Below, in pieces: positions 36,734 to 45,187 of a DNA stretch of 64,000 nt. Origin of the DNA: Desulforhopalus sp. IMCC35007 (GTDB lineage: Bacteria; Desulfobacterota; Desulfobulbia; Desulfobulbales; Desulfocapsaceae). The DNA is taken from positions 1 to 64,000 of the forward strand of contig NZ_SWCN01000019.1 of assembly GCF_005116575.1 (NCBI RefSeq). Reading direction: 5' to 3'. Positions within the stretch are counted from its first letter, which is position 1. Each line of letters opens with the position of its first letter. Below the pieces are notes generated by a model. It was not told the origin of the DNA and did no database searches. It was given only the letters and a program-made list of their open reading frames with translations. The translations under genes were made by a program, and so were the position numbers.

Positions 36734-38533
36734 TCACAGTCCGTATGCAAGATCGACATTTTCTTTATAACGATCCAGCACCTTACGGCGTTTGAGCTTC
36801 ATGGTGTGGGTGAGCATACCGTTATCGACACTGAAAGGTTCTTCAACCAGGATAAATTGTCGGGGAATTTCGTATCCACCAAATTTTCCTTTTAACTGCG
36901 CAGTAATCGATTCCCTGATCATTGCTTCGGTTTCCGGAAGTGCAACAAGTTCAGTTGAGCTTGCCGCCTCAAGACCCTTTTCTGCTGCCCAGGCCGATAA
37001 TTTTTTAAAATCAGGGGCAATGATACAGATATTGTGACTTCGGCCCTCACCGTAGACAAAAACATTCTCAACCCATGGAGATAGCTGGATTTCTTCCTCT
37101 ATGGATGCGGGAAAGACATACTTGCCGTTTTCCAGCTTGTATTGTTCCTTGATGCGACCGGTGATAAAGAGAAAGCCATCTTCGTCTATATAGCCCAGAT
37201 CCCCCGTGCGAAAGCCACCGTCATCTGTCATGACGGCCTTGGTTGCCTCGGGTTTGTTGTGATACCCCTGCATGACATTGGGGCCATACACCACAATTTC
37301 ACCTGCACCTTTCTCGTCGTCTTCCATGAATTCACGATCAATGACAACCCGAACCTTGTCGAGTGGCCGGCCTACGCTGCCAGGCTTGTTGGCATTTCTG
37401 CAGTTCATGGTGACCGCCGGGCTTGTCTCACTGAGACCATAGGCATCGAAGACCGGGATGCCAATATCGACGAAAAATTGCGCAACTTCTTGATTCATCA
37501 TGGCACTTGCGGTCAAGGCGCCTGACAGATGCCCACCAAAACCCTGGCGTATTTTTTTGAAAACAATACCATCAGCAATTGCATATTTAACCTGGGCCAG
37601 CAGTGGTGGTTTTCCTTGAGTGGCGCAATTTCTAAGGGATGCGGCACTTTCAAGCCCCATGGTGAAGATTTTTAACGCCAGGCCTCCCGTCTCCTTCATT
37701 TTAGACCAGATTCCATCATAGATCTTATTGAACACCCGGGGAACGGCTATGAGGAAGGTTGGTGCGACATTTTTCATATCCTGAACAATGGTGCTTACCT
37801 CGCGGATAAACCCCATGGAACCACCAAAATAAATGAAGTTATACAATTCTGCAGTCTGGCCATAGGAGTGTGCCCATGGCAAAATGGAAAGACTTCGGTC
37901 TTCATGACTAAATTCAGGAAAAAGTTTGCCTCCGGCTATGACATTGCTGGTAAAATTTCCGTGGGATAACAATACACCTTTAGGGTCACCGGTTGTGCCG
38001 GAAGTGTAAATAAGAACAGCAGTATCAGTCGGTTGGGGAGTGATTGCTGTGACTGGAGACTTTTCTCCCTGCTGTTCCAGATATTTCATGCTGGTTTCGC
38101 CGTCTCCGTCGATTACAAAAAGATGAAGAAGTTCTGGAACTTCCGCACGAATCTCTGTTATTGCCTTATATATGGAGTTGTTTGCGACAAAGAGAACCTT
38201 CAGGCTGCTATCTTTTATGATATGCTTCCAGATCTTGGGTAATTCCTTTTCATACATGGGGACAAACCTGGCCCCAAGACCAAAGGTGGCAAAGGCGGCC
38301 ACAGCCCACTCCGTTCGGTTGTTGGCAATGATACCCACGGCATCACCCGCTGTCACGCCTTGCTGTGCCAGAGCTGCTCGGAGATTATCGATTCTTTTCC
38401 CTATGTCTTTATAGCTTGCCCAGGTATAGGTTCCATTTTGATCAGGGGTGCCAAACAGCGGCCGTTCAGCGTGGCGTGCAAGGCTGAGTTCAAACATTTC
38501 AACGAGATTGTCTGGCTTGTCATAAGTGAACAT
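36734..38533 (-). CDS. fadD: Long-chain fatty acid-CoA ligase (AMP-forming)
   Basis: Activates fatty acids to acyl-CoA through an acyl-AMP intermediate. The 599-residue protein has the AMP-binding P-loop LIYTSGTTGDPKGV (about residues 175-190), a YGLSETSPAVTMN motif (about 365), GYHNKPEATK, FRTGDLGYID (about 435) and the C-terminal KLENGKYVFPASIEEEI, which match the bacterial long-chain branch of about 600 residues. A MarR-type regulator is encoded 270 bases upstream on the same strand and may control it. Confidence 0.9.
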   Translation of the reverse strand: MFTYDKPDNLVEMFELSLARHAERPLFGTPDQNGTYTWASYKDIGKRIDNLRAALAQQGVTAGDAVGIIANNRTEWAVAAFATFGLGARFVPMYEKELPKIWKHIIKDSSLKVLFVANNSIYKAITEIRAEVPELLHLFVIDGDGETSMKYLEQQGEKSPVTAITPQPTDTAVLIYTSGTTGDPKGVLLSHGNFTSNVIAGGKLFPEFSHEDRSLSILPWAHSYGQTAELYNFIYFGGSMGFIREVSTIVQDMKNVAPTFLIAVPRVFNKIYDGIWSKMKETGGLALKIFTMGLESAASLRNCATQGKPPLLAQVKYAIADGIVFKKIRQGFGGHLSGALTASAMMNQEVAQFFVDIGIPVFDAYGLSETSPAVTMNCRNANKPGSVGRPLDKVRVVIDREFMEDDEKGAGEIVVYGPNVMQGYHNKPEATKAVMTDDGGFRTGDLGYIDEDGFLFITGRIKEQYKLENGKYVFPASIEEEIQLSPWVENVFVYGEGRSHNICIIAPDFKKLSAWAAEKGLEAASSTELVALPETEAMIRESITAQLKGKFGGYEIPRQFILVEEPFSVDNGMLTHTMKLKRRKVLDRYKENVDLAYGL

Positions 38534-38800
38534 GAGCTCTCTCCATCCTAAGAGTGTGAATGGTGATATGTAACGCGTATCAGGTATGAATAAAAACTGT
38601 CAAAAACATTAAAAACAATTTCAACTGAGGCCGCGGCTTCTAAAGCCTATCTGCAAACAACAGGGAACCACCTACTATAGCCATTGATGTGTAAACTATA
38701 TGTCATTGCATGGTTCGCACACTAACAGCTAAAAACTAAAAATTCACAATTCAACGTAAAATATTGCCAGGCAGACTGGCGGTTTGCTGCTCTCATATGT

Positions 38801-39223
38801 TCAAGCAAGATCTCGCAAAAGTCGCTTGAAGAGTACCTGTTCTTCGTGACTAAAGCTACTGAGTAACTCCTCATTGGCAGAAACTCTGAGAGCTATCAGT
38901 TCTTCTTTCAGTGCTGCCGCCTTTTTAGTGGTATAAAGACGCAATACCCTGCCATCTTCAGGATCAGTTTCTTTTCTGATCCATTCAGAGTCGAGCAGAC
39001 GATCTAATACTCCTGAAATGGTAGCTTTATCCATGATAAGCAACTTTCCAAGGTCTGCTGCAGTTACGCCTTCTTCGAGCCATAACCCTTCCAGAACAAG
39101 GTGTTGCAGATTAGTCAGGTTGTAAGGGCGCAATTTGGCCTTGAACTGGCCGTGCGCTTTTTGATACGCCTTGGCAAGGAGGAATATGGTGCAATCAGGT
39201 ATGTTTGGGTTGATCTGAGACAT
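38801..39223 (-). CDS. MarR-family transcriptional regulator
   Basis: A 140-residue winged-helix protein with the MarR helix-turn-helix (VTAADLGKLLIMDKATISGVLDRLLD region, residues about 50-75) and wing DPEDGRVLRLYTTKKA (about 83-98). ATG 39223 has AAGGA eight bases upstream; the frame runs seven codons further. It lies upstream of fadD, suggesting control of fatty acid activation by an acyl or aromatic ligand, by analogy only. Confidence 0.85.
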   Translation of the reverse strand: MSQINPNIPDCTIFLLAKAYQKAHGQFKAKLRPYNLTNLQHLVLEGLWLEEGVTAADLGKLLIMDKATISGVLDRLLDSEWIRKETDPEDGRVLRLYTTKKAAALKEELIALRVSANEELLSSFSHEEQVLFKRLLRDLA

Positions 39224-39316
39224 AGCGTTATCCTTCGTATACAAACCAAGTTAGACAAAAAAGTAATTTTTGTCAATTGTGATTACATAATTCGTATTCC
39301 GATGAATATTGAGCAC

Positions 39317-39350
39317 AAAAAAAGGGTTACGGAAGCACCGTAACCCTTTT
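39317..39350 (-). terminator. Terminator of the thrS-to-tRNA-Pro operon
   Basis: GGGTTACGG and CCGTAACCC form a perfect 9-bp stem with a 5-base loop; on the minus strand a run of seven T follows. It lies 10 bases after the tRNA-Pro 3' end and closes the long translation operon. Confidence 0.9.
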
Positions 39351-39358
39351 AAAATCAA

Positions 39359-39435
39359 TGGTCGGAATGATAGGATTTGAACCTACGACCCCTTGTCCCC
39401 CAGACAAGTGCGCTACCAAGCTGCGCTACATTCCG
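39359..39435 (-). tRNA. tRNA-Pro (anticodon GGG)
   Basis: 77 bases fold as a cloverleaf: acceptor CGGAATG with CATTCCG, D-arm GCGCAGCTTGGTAGCGC, anticodon stem CTTGT/ACAAG with loop CTGGGGG, T-arm with GTTCAAATC, and an encoded CCA. Located 60 bases after merR and before a strong terminator, so probably processed from the operon transcript. Confidence 0.95.
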
Positions 39436-39494
39436 ACATGTGATGTCTATCTACCATTTGTTGAAAATGCTGTCAACGTCTCTGGCAGCATGTG

Positions 39495-39863
39495 TTAATC
39501 TTTTTTGGCGTTTAAAAGATTTTGTAGATGAATGAGTTCTTCTTTAATTTTAGTAAGAGGACTATTCACCGTTTTTTGTAAATGCTTTTTTTTCTTCTGC
39601 CCTCTGACGGGCATTGCTGCGCCACTCTGGAGCAGTTTTCTTGCTCCTGCAATTGTGTAACCCTTTTCATGCAGAAGGACTTTAATCTTTAAAATGAGCT
39701 CTACATCCTGACGTCTGTAGAGCCGTTGTTTTGAACTCGCTCTCTTGGGCTTAATTGCTGAAAATTCAGATTCCCAGTAGCGGAGAACATGAGTAGGTAC
39801 CTCGGCCATTTGGGCAACTTCACCGATTTTGAAGTAGAGTTTATCTGGTATTGTGATCGTCAT
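39495..39863 (-). CDS. MerR-family regulator next to ihfA
   Basis: A 122-residue protein with an N-terminal MerR winged helix (KIGEVAQMAEVPTHVLRYWESEF, residues about 12-34; RLYRRQDVELILKIK about 47-61) and a short helical C-terminus that lacks metal-binding cysteines. Such MerR proteins commonly follow ihfA in Proteobacteria and Desulfobacterota; their targets are not known. Last protein gene of the operon. Confidence 0.85.
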   Translation of the reverse strand: MTITIPDKLYFKIGEVAQMAEVPTHVLRYWESEFSAIKPKRASSKQRLYRRQDVELILKIKVLLHEKGYTIAGARKLLQSGAAMPVRGQKKKKHLQKTVNSPLTKIKEELIHLQNLLNAKKD

Positions 39864-39901
39864 ATGCCAGCCTTACCCCCTTTCAGTGATGTGCCAGACT
39901 G

Positions 39902-40198
39902 TTAGACGTTGACCTGCTCTCTGAGCTTTTTACTCGGCCTGAAACTAACAGCCTGACGTTTTTTTATGGTAATAGTCTCACCAGTACGAGGGTTTCTACC
40001 TCGACGGGGAGATTTATTGCGGACGGTAAAGGTTCCAAAATGTACTAGTTTAATCGACTCGCCTTCCATCATGGACTGTTTCATATTATCCAGAAAACAA
40101 TCGACAATGAGCGAACAGCTGGACTGGGAAAAACCGAGCTGGTTGGCAAGGGTTTCAGTGAGCTCTTTTCTGGTAAGATTGTTATTGTTGTTATGCAT
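39902..40198 (-). CDS. ihfA: Integration host factor alpha subunit
   Basis: A 98-residue HU/IHF-family protein that bends DNA as an IhfA-IhfB dimer. The beta-arm signature GRNPRTGETITIKKRQAVSF and the FGTFTVRNKSPRRGRNP region are intact, and LTRKELTETLANQLGFS is the typical N-terminal helix. Position directly after pheT, with the start overlapping the pheT stop by 8 bases, supports IhfA rather than HU. Confidence 0.92.
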   Translation of the reverse strand: MHNNNNNLTRKELTETLANQLGFSQSSCSLIVDCFLDNMKQSMMEGESIKLVHFGTFTVRNKSPRRGRNPRTGETITIKKRQAVSFRPSKKLREQVNV

Positions 40199-42635
40199 TG
40201 CGGAAGCTACCCCCGAATTTCTCTGTAAGCATACGTACTATTTTCGAGTGTGACTTCTCCACATTCTTTTCCGTAAGCGTTTTTGATTGTGATCTATAAG
40301 TAATTGTCAAAGCTACGCTCTTGTACCCAGCTGGAATTTTTTCACCTTGAAAAACGTCGAATATTTCTGATTTTTCAATGAGTTGATCATTACTGGTTTG
40401 TACTGCGGTCAATAGTTGTCCGGCGGAAACCTGTTCTCCAACAACGAGCGCGATGTCTCTTTTAACAGATGGGTACACCGGAAGCGAGCTGAATTTTATA
40501 TTTTTTGTTTGTAACCCGCAAAGTGCATCAAAATCAAGATCAAAATAGTAGACTTTGTTTTTTATGGCAAATGTACGCAGGACCTCGTTTTTAAGGCTAC
40601 CAAGAGATCCGACTTTGGTATCATTATAAAAGAGGTCAAGTGAGTATCCTTCAGACGCGTAGACATCTCCCTGCCCAGCTTCCGGAACCCTGAAATGGAG
40701 CTCACAATCAACAGATACTTTACCAAGATTCATTTCAGCAATAATAAATTCGACACAACCTTTAGCGTCGAAAATATCAACCGGGGTATGTTTATAGTAA
40801 AGAGGAGCCCCTTCACCATAAAGATTACCCGAAAGTACCCCAGCAAGCCTGTTTTCTTCAACGGGTTGTTCGTTCTCGCCTTGAGGGAAGAATACCTTGC
40901 CGAGTTCAAAGAGTTTGACCGCGGGGCGTTGAAAATTGATATTTCGTTTAACATTCTCAAGTAGTCCGGGCAGTAGGCTTGTGCGCATGACAGCCTGGTC
41001 TTCACTGAGAGGATTGAGAAGGGGCAGTGACGCAAAACGTTTATCACCTTCCTGGATGCCAAGCATTGCAATGTGTTTATCTGCTATAAAACTGTAGTTG
41101 ATAGCCTCGGTGTAACCAAGTGTCGTCAACTTTTTGCATATGGCTAAACGCTTGAGGCGGCTTGGGTCCTGTTCGGGATAACTGAGGTTAACTGCTGGAA
41201 GCGTGGTGGGGATATTATTATATCCGTACAGCCGTGCAACCTCTTCGACGAGATCCGCCTCTCTTTCAATGTCGACACGAAACGAAGGTATGGTGACGAT
41301 CAAACTATTGTTGTCAGATGCCGCACACAAAATACCGATAGATTCGAGTAGAGCGGAGACCTGTTTACTGGTCAATTCTAAACCAAGCAGGGTGTTGGTT
41401 CGGTCAACACTTAAGGTAATCGCGGGGACCTCTACTTTTCCTGGATAACAGTCAATGCCGTCATCGACTATTTCGCCGCCTGCAAGTTCGCAGATCAGTT
41501 GGGCTGCACGGTTCAAGGCATTAATGGTTCCCTCGGGATCAACGCCACGTTCGAATCTGTAAGAAGCATCTGTTGAGAGATTGAGTTTACGGGCGGTTTT
41601 TCGAACAGATACCGGGTTAAAACAGGCACTTTCGAGTAGAACAGTCGTGGTCTCAGGAGACACCTCTGAGTTTAATCCACCCATGACGCCAGCGACAGCA
41701 ACGGGTTGCTTTCCATCACAGATCATGAGCATCTCTGGATCGAGATTACGTTCTGTCTCGTCCAGAGTGGAGAACTTGAGTTCATTTTCACGGGGAGTGC
41801 GAACAATGATTTTGCCACCATCAAGATTGTCAAAGTCAAAAGCATGAAGAGGCTGCCCAAACTCAAGCATGACAAAGTTGGTGATATCAACGACATTATT
41901 GATGGGACGCTGACCGACGCTGATCAGAAGTTTACGCAACCACCATGGTGATGGCCCGATCTTAACCTTGCGGATGAGTTTACCGGCATATCGTGGACAA
42001 AGATCCGGGTTTAAAATTTCCACACTGAACTGTGAACTGTTTGTTGGAATTGTAGCCCCGGATACAGGCAACGAAAGGGGGTTTTTGACGACACTTGCGA
42101 GTTCCCGGGCTACACCGATGACAGAGGCGCAATCTGGCCGGTTAGGGGTAAGGTCCACATCAACACAGATATCACTGAGTTCCATGGAATCGATAAAACT
42201 TTGACCGTGCCGGGTACCCTCTGGAAGTTCCATGATACCATCATGTTCGTTGCTGAGGCCCAGTTCTCGCTCCGAGCAGATCATCCCAAAGGATTGAACT
42301 CCCCGAATCTTTGACTTGCCAATCTTAAAGTTGCCAGGAAGGACTGCACCCGGAAGGGCAACAACCACGCAAAGGCCTTCACGGACATTGGGAGCGCCAC
42401 AGACGATCTGGTGAGTTTCTTCCCCAATCTGAACCTGGCAAAGACTGAGTTTGTCTGCATCAGGATGATTTTCCCGTGAGACCACAAGACCGGTTTTCAG
42501 GGCTGCGAGATCCTGGAAGAGTGGGGTGACGGAGTCAACCTCAAGCCCGAGCATGGTGAGCTCATCAGAGAGTTGTTCCGGAGTAAGATCACCTGTGTCT
42601 ATGTAGTTTTTTAACCAGTTGAGTGTAAACTTCAT
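40191..42635 (-). CDS. pheT: Phenylalanyl-tRNA synthetase beta subunit
   Basis: The 814-residue beta chain of the heterotetrameric synthetase. It has the N-terminal tRNA-binding (EMAP-like) domain (LSLCQVQIGEETHQIVCGAPNV about residues 63-84), B3/4 editing domain with VMLEFGQPLHAFD (about 255), the B5 domain, and the C-terminal ferredoxin-like anticodon-binding domain ending in LTITYRSQSKTLTEKNVE. Length normal. Part of infC-rpmI-rplT-pheST-ihfA. Confidence 0.96.
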   Translation of the reverse strand: MKFTLNWLKNYIDTGDLTPEQLSDELTMLGLEVDSVTPLFQDLAALKTGLVVSRENHPDADKLSLCQVQIGEETHQIVCGAPNVREGLCVVVALPGAVLPGNFKIGKSKIRGVQSFGMICSERELGLSNEHDGIMELPEGTRHGQSFIDSMELSDICVDVDLTPNRPDCASVIGVARELASVVKNPLSLPVSGATIPTNSSQFSVEILNPDLCPRYAGKLIRKVKIGPSPWWLRKLLISVGQRPINNVVDITNFVMLEFGQPLHAFDFDNLDGGKIIVRTPRENELKFSTLDETERNLDPEMLMICDGKQPVAVAGVMGGLNSEVSPETTTVLLESACFNPVSVRKTARKLNLSTDASYRFERGVDPEGTINALNRAAQLICELAGGEIVDDGIDCYPGKVEVPAITLSVDRTNTLLGLELTSKQVSALLESIGILCAASDNNSLIVTIPSFRVDIEREADLVEEVARLYGYNNIPTTLPAVNLSYPEQDPSRLKRLAICKKLTTLGYTEAINYSFIADKHIAMLGIQEGDKRFASLPLLNPLSEDQAVMRTSLLPGLLENVKRNINFQRPAVKLFELGKVFFPQGENEQPVEENRLAGVLSGNLYGEGAPLYYKHTPVDIFDAKGCVEFIIAEMNLGKVSVDCELHFRVPEAGQGDVYASEGYSLDLFYNDTKVGSLGSLKNEVLRTFAIKNKVYYFDLDFDALCGLQTKNIKFSSLPVYPSVKRDIALVVGEQVSAGQLLTAVQTSNDQLIEKSEIFDVFQGEKIPAGYKSVALTITYRSQSKTLTEKNVEKSHSKIVRMLTEKFGGSFRNA

Positions 42636-42661
42636 AACATGTATTTATGTGTAGGGTAGAT

Positions 42662-43675
42662 CTAAAATTGAGAAAGAAAACGTTGATCGTTTTCGTAAAA
42701 AAGTCTGATGTCATCAATTCCGTATTTTAGCATGGCAATACGCTCGATACCAAGGCCAAAGGCAAAACCGCTATACACCTTGGGATCATAGCCAACCATT
42801 TTAAAAACCTCCGGATCAATCATGCCAGATCCGAGGATCTCAAGCCATCCCGTCTTTTTACAGACACGACAGCCGACACCATTGCACATGACACAGGCAA
42901 TATCTACTTCGGCGCTGGGTTCTGTAAATGGGAAGAAGGATGGACGAAATCGAAGTGGCAGATCTTTCTCAAACATTTTCTGAGTAAAGACGGTTAAGAT
43001 GCCTTTTAAATCAGCAAATGAGATGTTTTTATCTACAAGTACTCCTTCCACCTGGTGGAACATGGGAGTATGAGTGATATCAGAGTCACACCGATAGACT
43101 TTTCCGGGAGCAATAACTCGCAGCGGTGGGTCCTGAGCCTCCATGACTCTTGCCTGCATGGGTGAGGTGTGGGTTCTGAGAAGAACGGAGTCGCTGACAT
43201 AAAAAGTATCATGCATGTCCCTTGCTGGATGATGGGCAGGGATATTGAGGGCTTCAAAATTGTAATAATCCACTTCGACGTCAGGGCCTTCCGCTACAGA
43301 AAAACCAAGACTTTCAAATATGGAACATGTCTCCTGCATGACCTGAGTTACAGGGTGCAAGGTTCCTTGGGCTGGACGTCGTCCAGGCAGGGTGAGATCG
43401 GGCAGGTTTTTCTTGCCGAGATGAGCACTTTGTGATTGGAGATCTTTTGTTTTCTCCTCAAAAAGCTGTTCAATTTCTGCTTTTATAGTATTGGCAAGTT
43501 GGCCAAGCCGAGGCTTGTCCTCAGCAGGTACAGAGCCGAGGGATCGCATAATGGTACTGAATTGTCCCTTACGGCCAAGAAATCGAACTCTGAAATCCTC
43601 AATTTGACTGGTCTCTTCGAGGTTTGAGAGAAATTCTTTAGCCTCAGCTTCCAGCTTTTCTAACTCTTTTTCCAT
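42662..43675 (-). CDS. pheS: Phenylalanyl-tRNA synthetase alpha subunit
   Basis: The 337-residue catalytic chain charging tRNA-Phe. Class II motifs are present: motif 2 around KVYRCDSDITHTPMFHQVEG (about residues 190-210), FRPSFFPFTEPSAEVDI (about 250), and motif 3 GFAFGLGIERIAMLKYGIDDIR (about 305-326). A CVMCNGVGCRVCKKTGW segment is a cysteine cluster seen in many PheS proteins. ATG 43675 gives the usual N-terminus; the frame runs 12 codons further to 43711, without a ribosome site for either. Confidence 0.95.
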   Translation of the reverse strand: MEKELEKLEAEAKEFLSNLEETSQIEDFRVRFLGRKGQFSTIMRSLGSVPAEDKPRLGQLANTIKAEIEQLFEEKTKDLQSQSAHLGKKNLPDLTLPGRRPAQGTLHPVTQVMQETCSIFESLGFSVAEGPDVEVDYYNFEALNIPAHHPARDMHDTFYVSDSVLLRTHTSPMQARVMEAQDPPLRVIAPGKVYRCDSDITHTPMFHQVEGVLVDKNISFADLKGILTVFTQKMFEKDLPLRFRPSFFPFTEPSAEVDIACVMCNGVGCRVCKKTGWLEILGSGMIDPEVFKMVGYDPKVYSGFAFGLGIERIAMLKYGIDDIRLFYENDQRFLSQF

Positions 43676-43777
43676 GTCGTATGCGAAAGTATATACAGTA
43701 AGAAACAGCATGCCGGTTGTTGGTTACAAGAACCAAAACCGGCACGATGATAAAAAAAATATTGAGAGGTCGACCAG

Positions 43778-44134
43778 TTATGCGTTTGCTGCTTTTGCCA
43801 TCTGAACTACTTTGGTAAAAGCACCGGCATCAAGAATAGCAAGGTTAGAGAGCACCTTGCGATCGAGATCGATATTAGCTTTTTTGAGGCCACCCATCAA
43901 TTGGCTGTAGTTGATCTCGTTCATTTTGGCACCAGCACTGATTCTGGCAATCCACAATCGACGAAAATCTCTTTTCTTTGTCCGTCTATCCCGGTAACCG
44001 TAAACTAAGGCGCGGTCAACTGCTTCAGTAGCAGTTTTGTAAAGACGTGAACGTCCTCCTCTGAAACCTTTTGCAAGTTTCAGAACTTTATTTCTTCTTC
44101 TACGGGCTTTAAAGCCTCTGGTAACGCGTGGCAT
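43778..44134 (-). CDS. rplT: 50S ribosomal protein L20
   Basis: A 118-residue, very basic protein with the family signature KRDFRRLWIARISAGAK and N-terminus PRVTRGFKARRRRNK. It helps assemble the large subunit and in many bacteria represses its own operon by binding the leader or the intergenic mRNA. Site AAAGGAG precedes the ATG. Confidence 0.97.
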   Translation of the reverse strand: MPRVTRGFKARRRRNKVLKLAKGFRGGRSRLYKTATEAVDRALVYGYRDRRTKKRDFRRLWIARISAGAKMNEINYSQLMGGLKKANIDLDRKVLSNLAILDAGAFTKVVQMAKAANA

Positions 44135-44221
44135 CGTAAACTCCTTTACAGCCTGCTTGTGGTTTCAGCAGGATTTATGTTCTATCAGACTAAGAGATGT
44201 ACAGTAATATACTTTATCTTA

Positions 44222-44419
44222 TTAAGCGTAAGGTAAGATACGCTTGATTCCCTTAACATCGCTTGCATCCACAGTACCAGTCTGTCGTAAACCACGCTTG
44301 CGCTTGGTGGATTTCTTGGTAAGAATATGGCTTGTAAAAGCTTTGCTTCTTTTAATTTTACCGGAACCAGTAAGCTTAAAGCGCTTTGCAGCACCTCTGT
44401 TTGTTTTCATTTTTGGCAT
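44222..44419 (-). CDS. rpmI: 50S ribosomal protein L35
   Basis: A 65-residue basic protein starting [20 protein letters not shown], the L35 signature, and ending KRILPYA. Lies between infC and rplT as usual. Confidence 0.97.
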   Translation of the reverse strand: MPKMKTNRGAAKRFKLTGSGKIKRSKAFTSHILTKKSTKRKRGLRQTGTVDASDVKGIKRILPYA

Positions 44420-44558
44420 GGTGGTACTCCTTTACCTTCAATATCATCCACTTTTTTCAAGTGGTTTCAAGTATCAGCTGGAGAAGGGGTACACCATTCA
44501 ACAGCGATTATCTATATAAAAAATGAGCTTAACGGGGCTCTAACTACAAAAAAACTAA

Positions 44559-45104
44559 TTATGCTTTCGGGCCGACAAACATAACCAACTGACGACCTTC
44601 CATTTTTGGTGGCTGCAATATTATCGCATCAGTTTCAAGGGTGGCTGCGATTTTATTCATTGCCTCAAGACCTATAGTCTCACAGTAAACAATTTCCCGT
44701 CCACGAAAGCGCATCGTGAGTTTCACCTTGTGCTTTTGAGCGAGAAATTTCTTAACATTCTTAATTTTGAAGTCGAGATCGTGATCGTCTGTTTTTGGAC
44801 GAAATTTAATTTCTTTGGTCTCAACAATGGTTTGTTTCTTTTTTGCTTCCTGCGTCTTTTTTTTCTGCTCGTAGCGGAACTTGTCGTAGTTCATAACCCG
44901 ACAAACAGGAGGATCTGCATTTTCAGAGACGACGACCAGATCAAGTCCAGCGTCATCGGCGATGCGGCGAGCCTCTTCAGTGGAAACTACGCCTCTCTGT
45001 TCCCCTTCATGATCGATTAATCTGACCTTGGGGAAACGAATAGCCTCATTCGTTAGTGCCTTTACTTCGCGTTGTACCGGAGCACCTCTTCCTCTTCTGT
45101 TAAT
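44559..45104 (-). CDS. infC: Translation initiation factor IF-3 (AUU start codon)
   Basis: Binds the 30S subunit, prevents premature subunit joining and checks the start codon. The 181-residue protein begins NRRGRGAPVQREVKALTNEAI after a start at ATT (45104-45102), which lies six bases after GAGGAGGT; no ATG in frame precedes residue 71. N-domain (KVRLIDHEGEQRGVVSTEEA) and C-domain (FRPKTDDHDLDFKIKNVKKFL; VKLTMRFRGREI) are complete. The AUU start is the well-known device by which IF-3 limits its own synthesis. Confidence 0.96.
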   Translation of the reverse strand: MNRRGRGAPVQREVKALTNEAIRFPKVRLIDHEGEQRGVVSTEEARRIADDAGLDLVVVSENADPPVCRVMNYDKFRYEQKKKTQEAKKKQTIVETKEIKFRPKTDDHDLDFKIKNVKKFLAQKHKVKLTMRFRGREIVYCETIGLEAMNKIAATLETDAIILQPPKMEGRQLVMFVGPKA

Positions 45105-45187
45105 AGCTTTACCTCCTCGTTTCTACGAGCTTAATGTGTTTTTAATTCCGGTCTATATCAGACAGGGATAAAAATGTAAATAACTCT

